Source: Clitoria ternatea
Taxonomy: Eukaryota; Streptophyta; Magnoliopsida; Fabales; Fabaceae
Direction: 5' to 3'
Assembly: GCA_037962975.1 (NCBI GenBank)
Contig: CM075674.1
Span: 39,260,501 to 39,324,500 of the forward strand
Length of the DNA stretch: 64,000 nt
The notes beneath the pieces were generated by a model that saw only the letters and a program-made list of their open reading frames with translations, did not search any database and was not told the DNA's origin. This document shows, one piece after another, positions 63,241-64,000 of this stretch. Each line of letters starts with the position of its first letter. The first letter of the stretch is position 1. Position numbers and translations under genes: made by a program.

Positions 63241-63249
63241 TAAAAATGT

Positions 63250-63752
63250 CAAGATTGAGGTTAGCAACAGATTTGGCCCGTTATTAACAAAGACCTAAAC
63301 ATAAATGTATGGCAGCTGTTCGTGACAGAATTAGCTGCAGAAGTGTCTTAGGGGAAGTTTAGTAACAGAGAAAAGGTCGTCGCTAAATTAAGACTAAGTG
63401 TCGAAGATTGCACGTTCCATTGCTACCTAAATTCCTTTGGTGGCGGATATTGGCAACATTGGTGCACATTAATTTTCTTAAAATTTCAAAGTTTGAAATT
63501 CCAACAATGACAAATATAATGTCATCGCCAAATCGAAATTAATGAATTCAAATTCATGTTTTAGTCACGGTGGATGGAGCATCGCAAATTATGACAACGC
63601 CAAATTTTTTTTATCTCCAATTAGGTTAGAGATCATGATTTTGGTGACAATGCTAAGCGGTCGCCAATTCCGTCACAGATCCTACTGGCGACGGACAAGT
63701 TACTTTTACTGACGGAAAAAGTTCGTTGTTAAATAAATTTTTTCTAGTAATG
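63250..63752 (-). mobile_element. CACTA-like transposon terminus with subterminal repeats
   Basis: Read on the minus strand from about 63752, the sequence is TACTAGAAAAAATTTATTTA, similar to the CACTACAAGAAAA terminus of plant CACTA elements. Inside it, CGTCGCCAGTAGG, TGGCGACC and TTGTCACC-like words recur (minus strand), resembling CACTA subterminal repeats. I did not find the other end or the 3-bp target duplication, so this is tentative. Confidence 0.45.
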
Positions 63753-64000
63753 TTTTCAAATGATTATCTCAAAAACCTTATGCATAACATAATCCTTAAG
63801 CGCCCATCTAAAATCATAGACGACTCTAGCATAACCTTATCATCCTTAAACTATTTAATAACATCAACTTTGCCAACATATGCCATGTCTAAATAAGGAA
63901 TATCATAATCACTACCAAAGCAACTAATGTCTAAATTGTAAACTTCAAGGTCAAAGTCCAAGATCAACATCACCCCTATCAATACACATATAATGAATTT
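63753..64000. other. Window edge, no gene seen
   Basis: This short AT-rich stretch runs to the window end with nothing recognisable. Confidence 0.4.

Overview
The window is plant nuclear DNA, AT-rich and intron-rich. The organism is a eudicot, most likely a legume. The evidence is three ordinary plant genes with GT-AG introns, plus abundant LTR-retrotransposon sequence. The mature part of the 2-Cys peroxiredoxin reads like the legume orthologues I know, but assigning the family is an inference.

Three host genes can be reconstructed exon by exon. (1) Positions 1863-5992, minus strand: a canonical activator-type E2F transcription factor (14 coding exons, 473 aa). (2) Positions 28417-31317, plus strand: the chloroplast 2-Cys peroxiredoxin BAS1 (7 exons, 260 aa). 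(3) Positions 52283-56588, minus strand: a LONELY GUY (LOG) cytokinin-activating phosphoribohydrolase (7 exons, 213 aa). They are unrelated in pathway, and nothing suggests they work together.

The space between them is mostly transposon sequence. The largest element, 32261-48524 (16.3 kb), is a complete Ty3/gypsy retrotransposon of Tat type. It has 730-bp LTRs differing at only three sites by eye and a perfect 5-bp target duplication (TTTCT). Gag-protease-RT-RNaseH-integrase lies in one frame that is interrupted by two stop codons. The roughly 9.3 kb between pol and the 3' LTR holds two tandem copies of a module. Each module is an array of short hairpin repeats followed by an antisense two-exon gene with the same phase-1 intron. 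The hairpin stems vary by compensatory changes while their loops stay constant. This duplicated antisense-gene plus hairpin-array module is the most interesting structure in the window.

Other repeats include two solo LTRs of about 3.1 kb (12652-15732 with TSD AAAAT, and 22283-25411 with TSD AGTTT). The second is nested inside an apparent nonautonomous hAT-like element and carries about 30 CACTCGG motifs. There is also a separate 693-bp hAT-like element (17208-17900), a degenerate ACC/CAT trinucleotide block (26440-27115), and a Copia remnant with an initiator-Met tRNA primer site (57235-59720). A diverged dispersed repeat occurs twice (about 9300-10480 and 61210-62500), and a CACTA-like terminus lies near 63750. 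The remaining stretches are AT-rich intergenic DNA with microsatellites, in which I see no gene.
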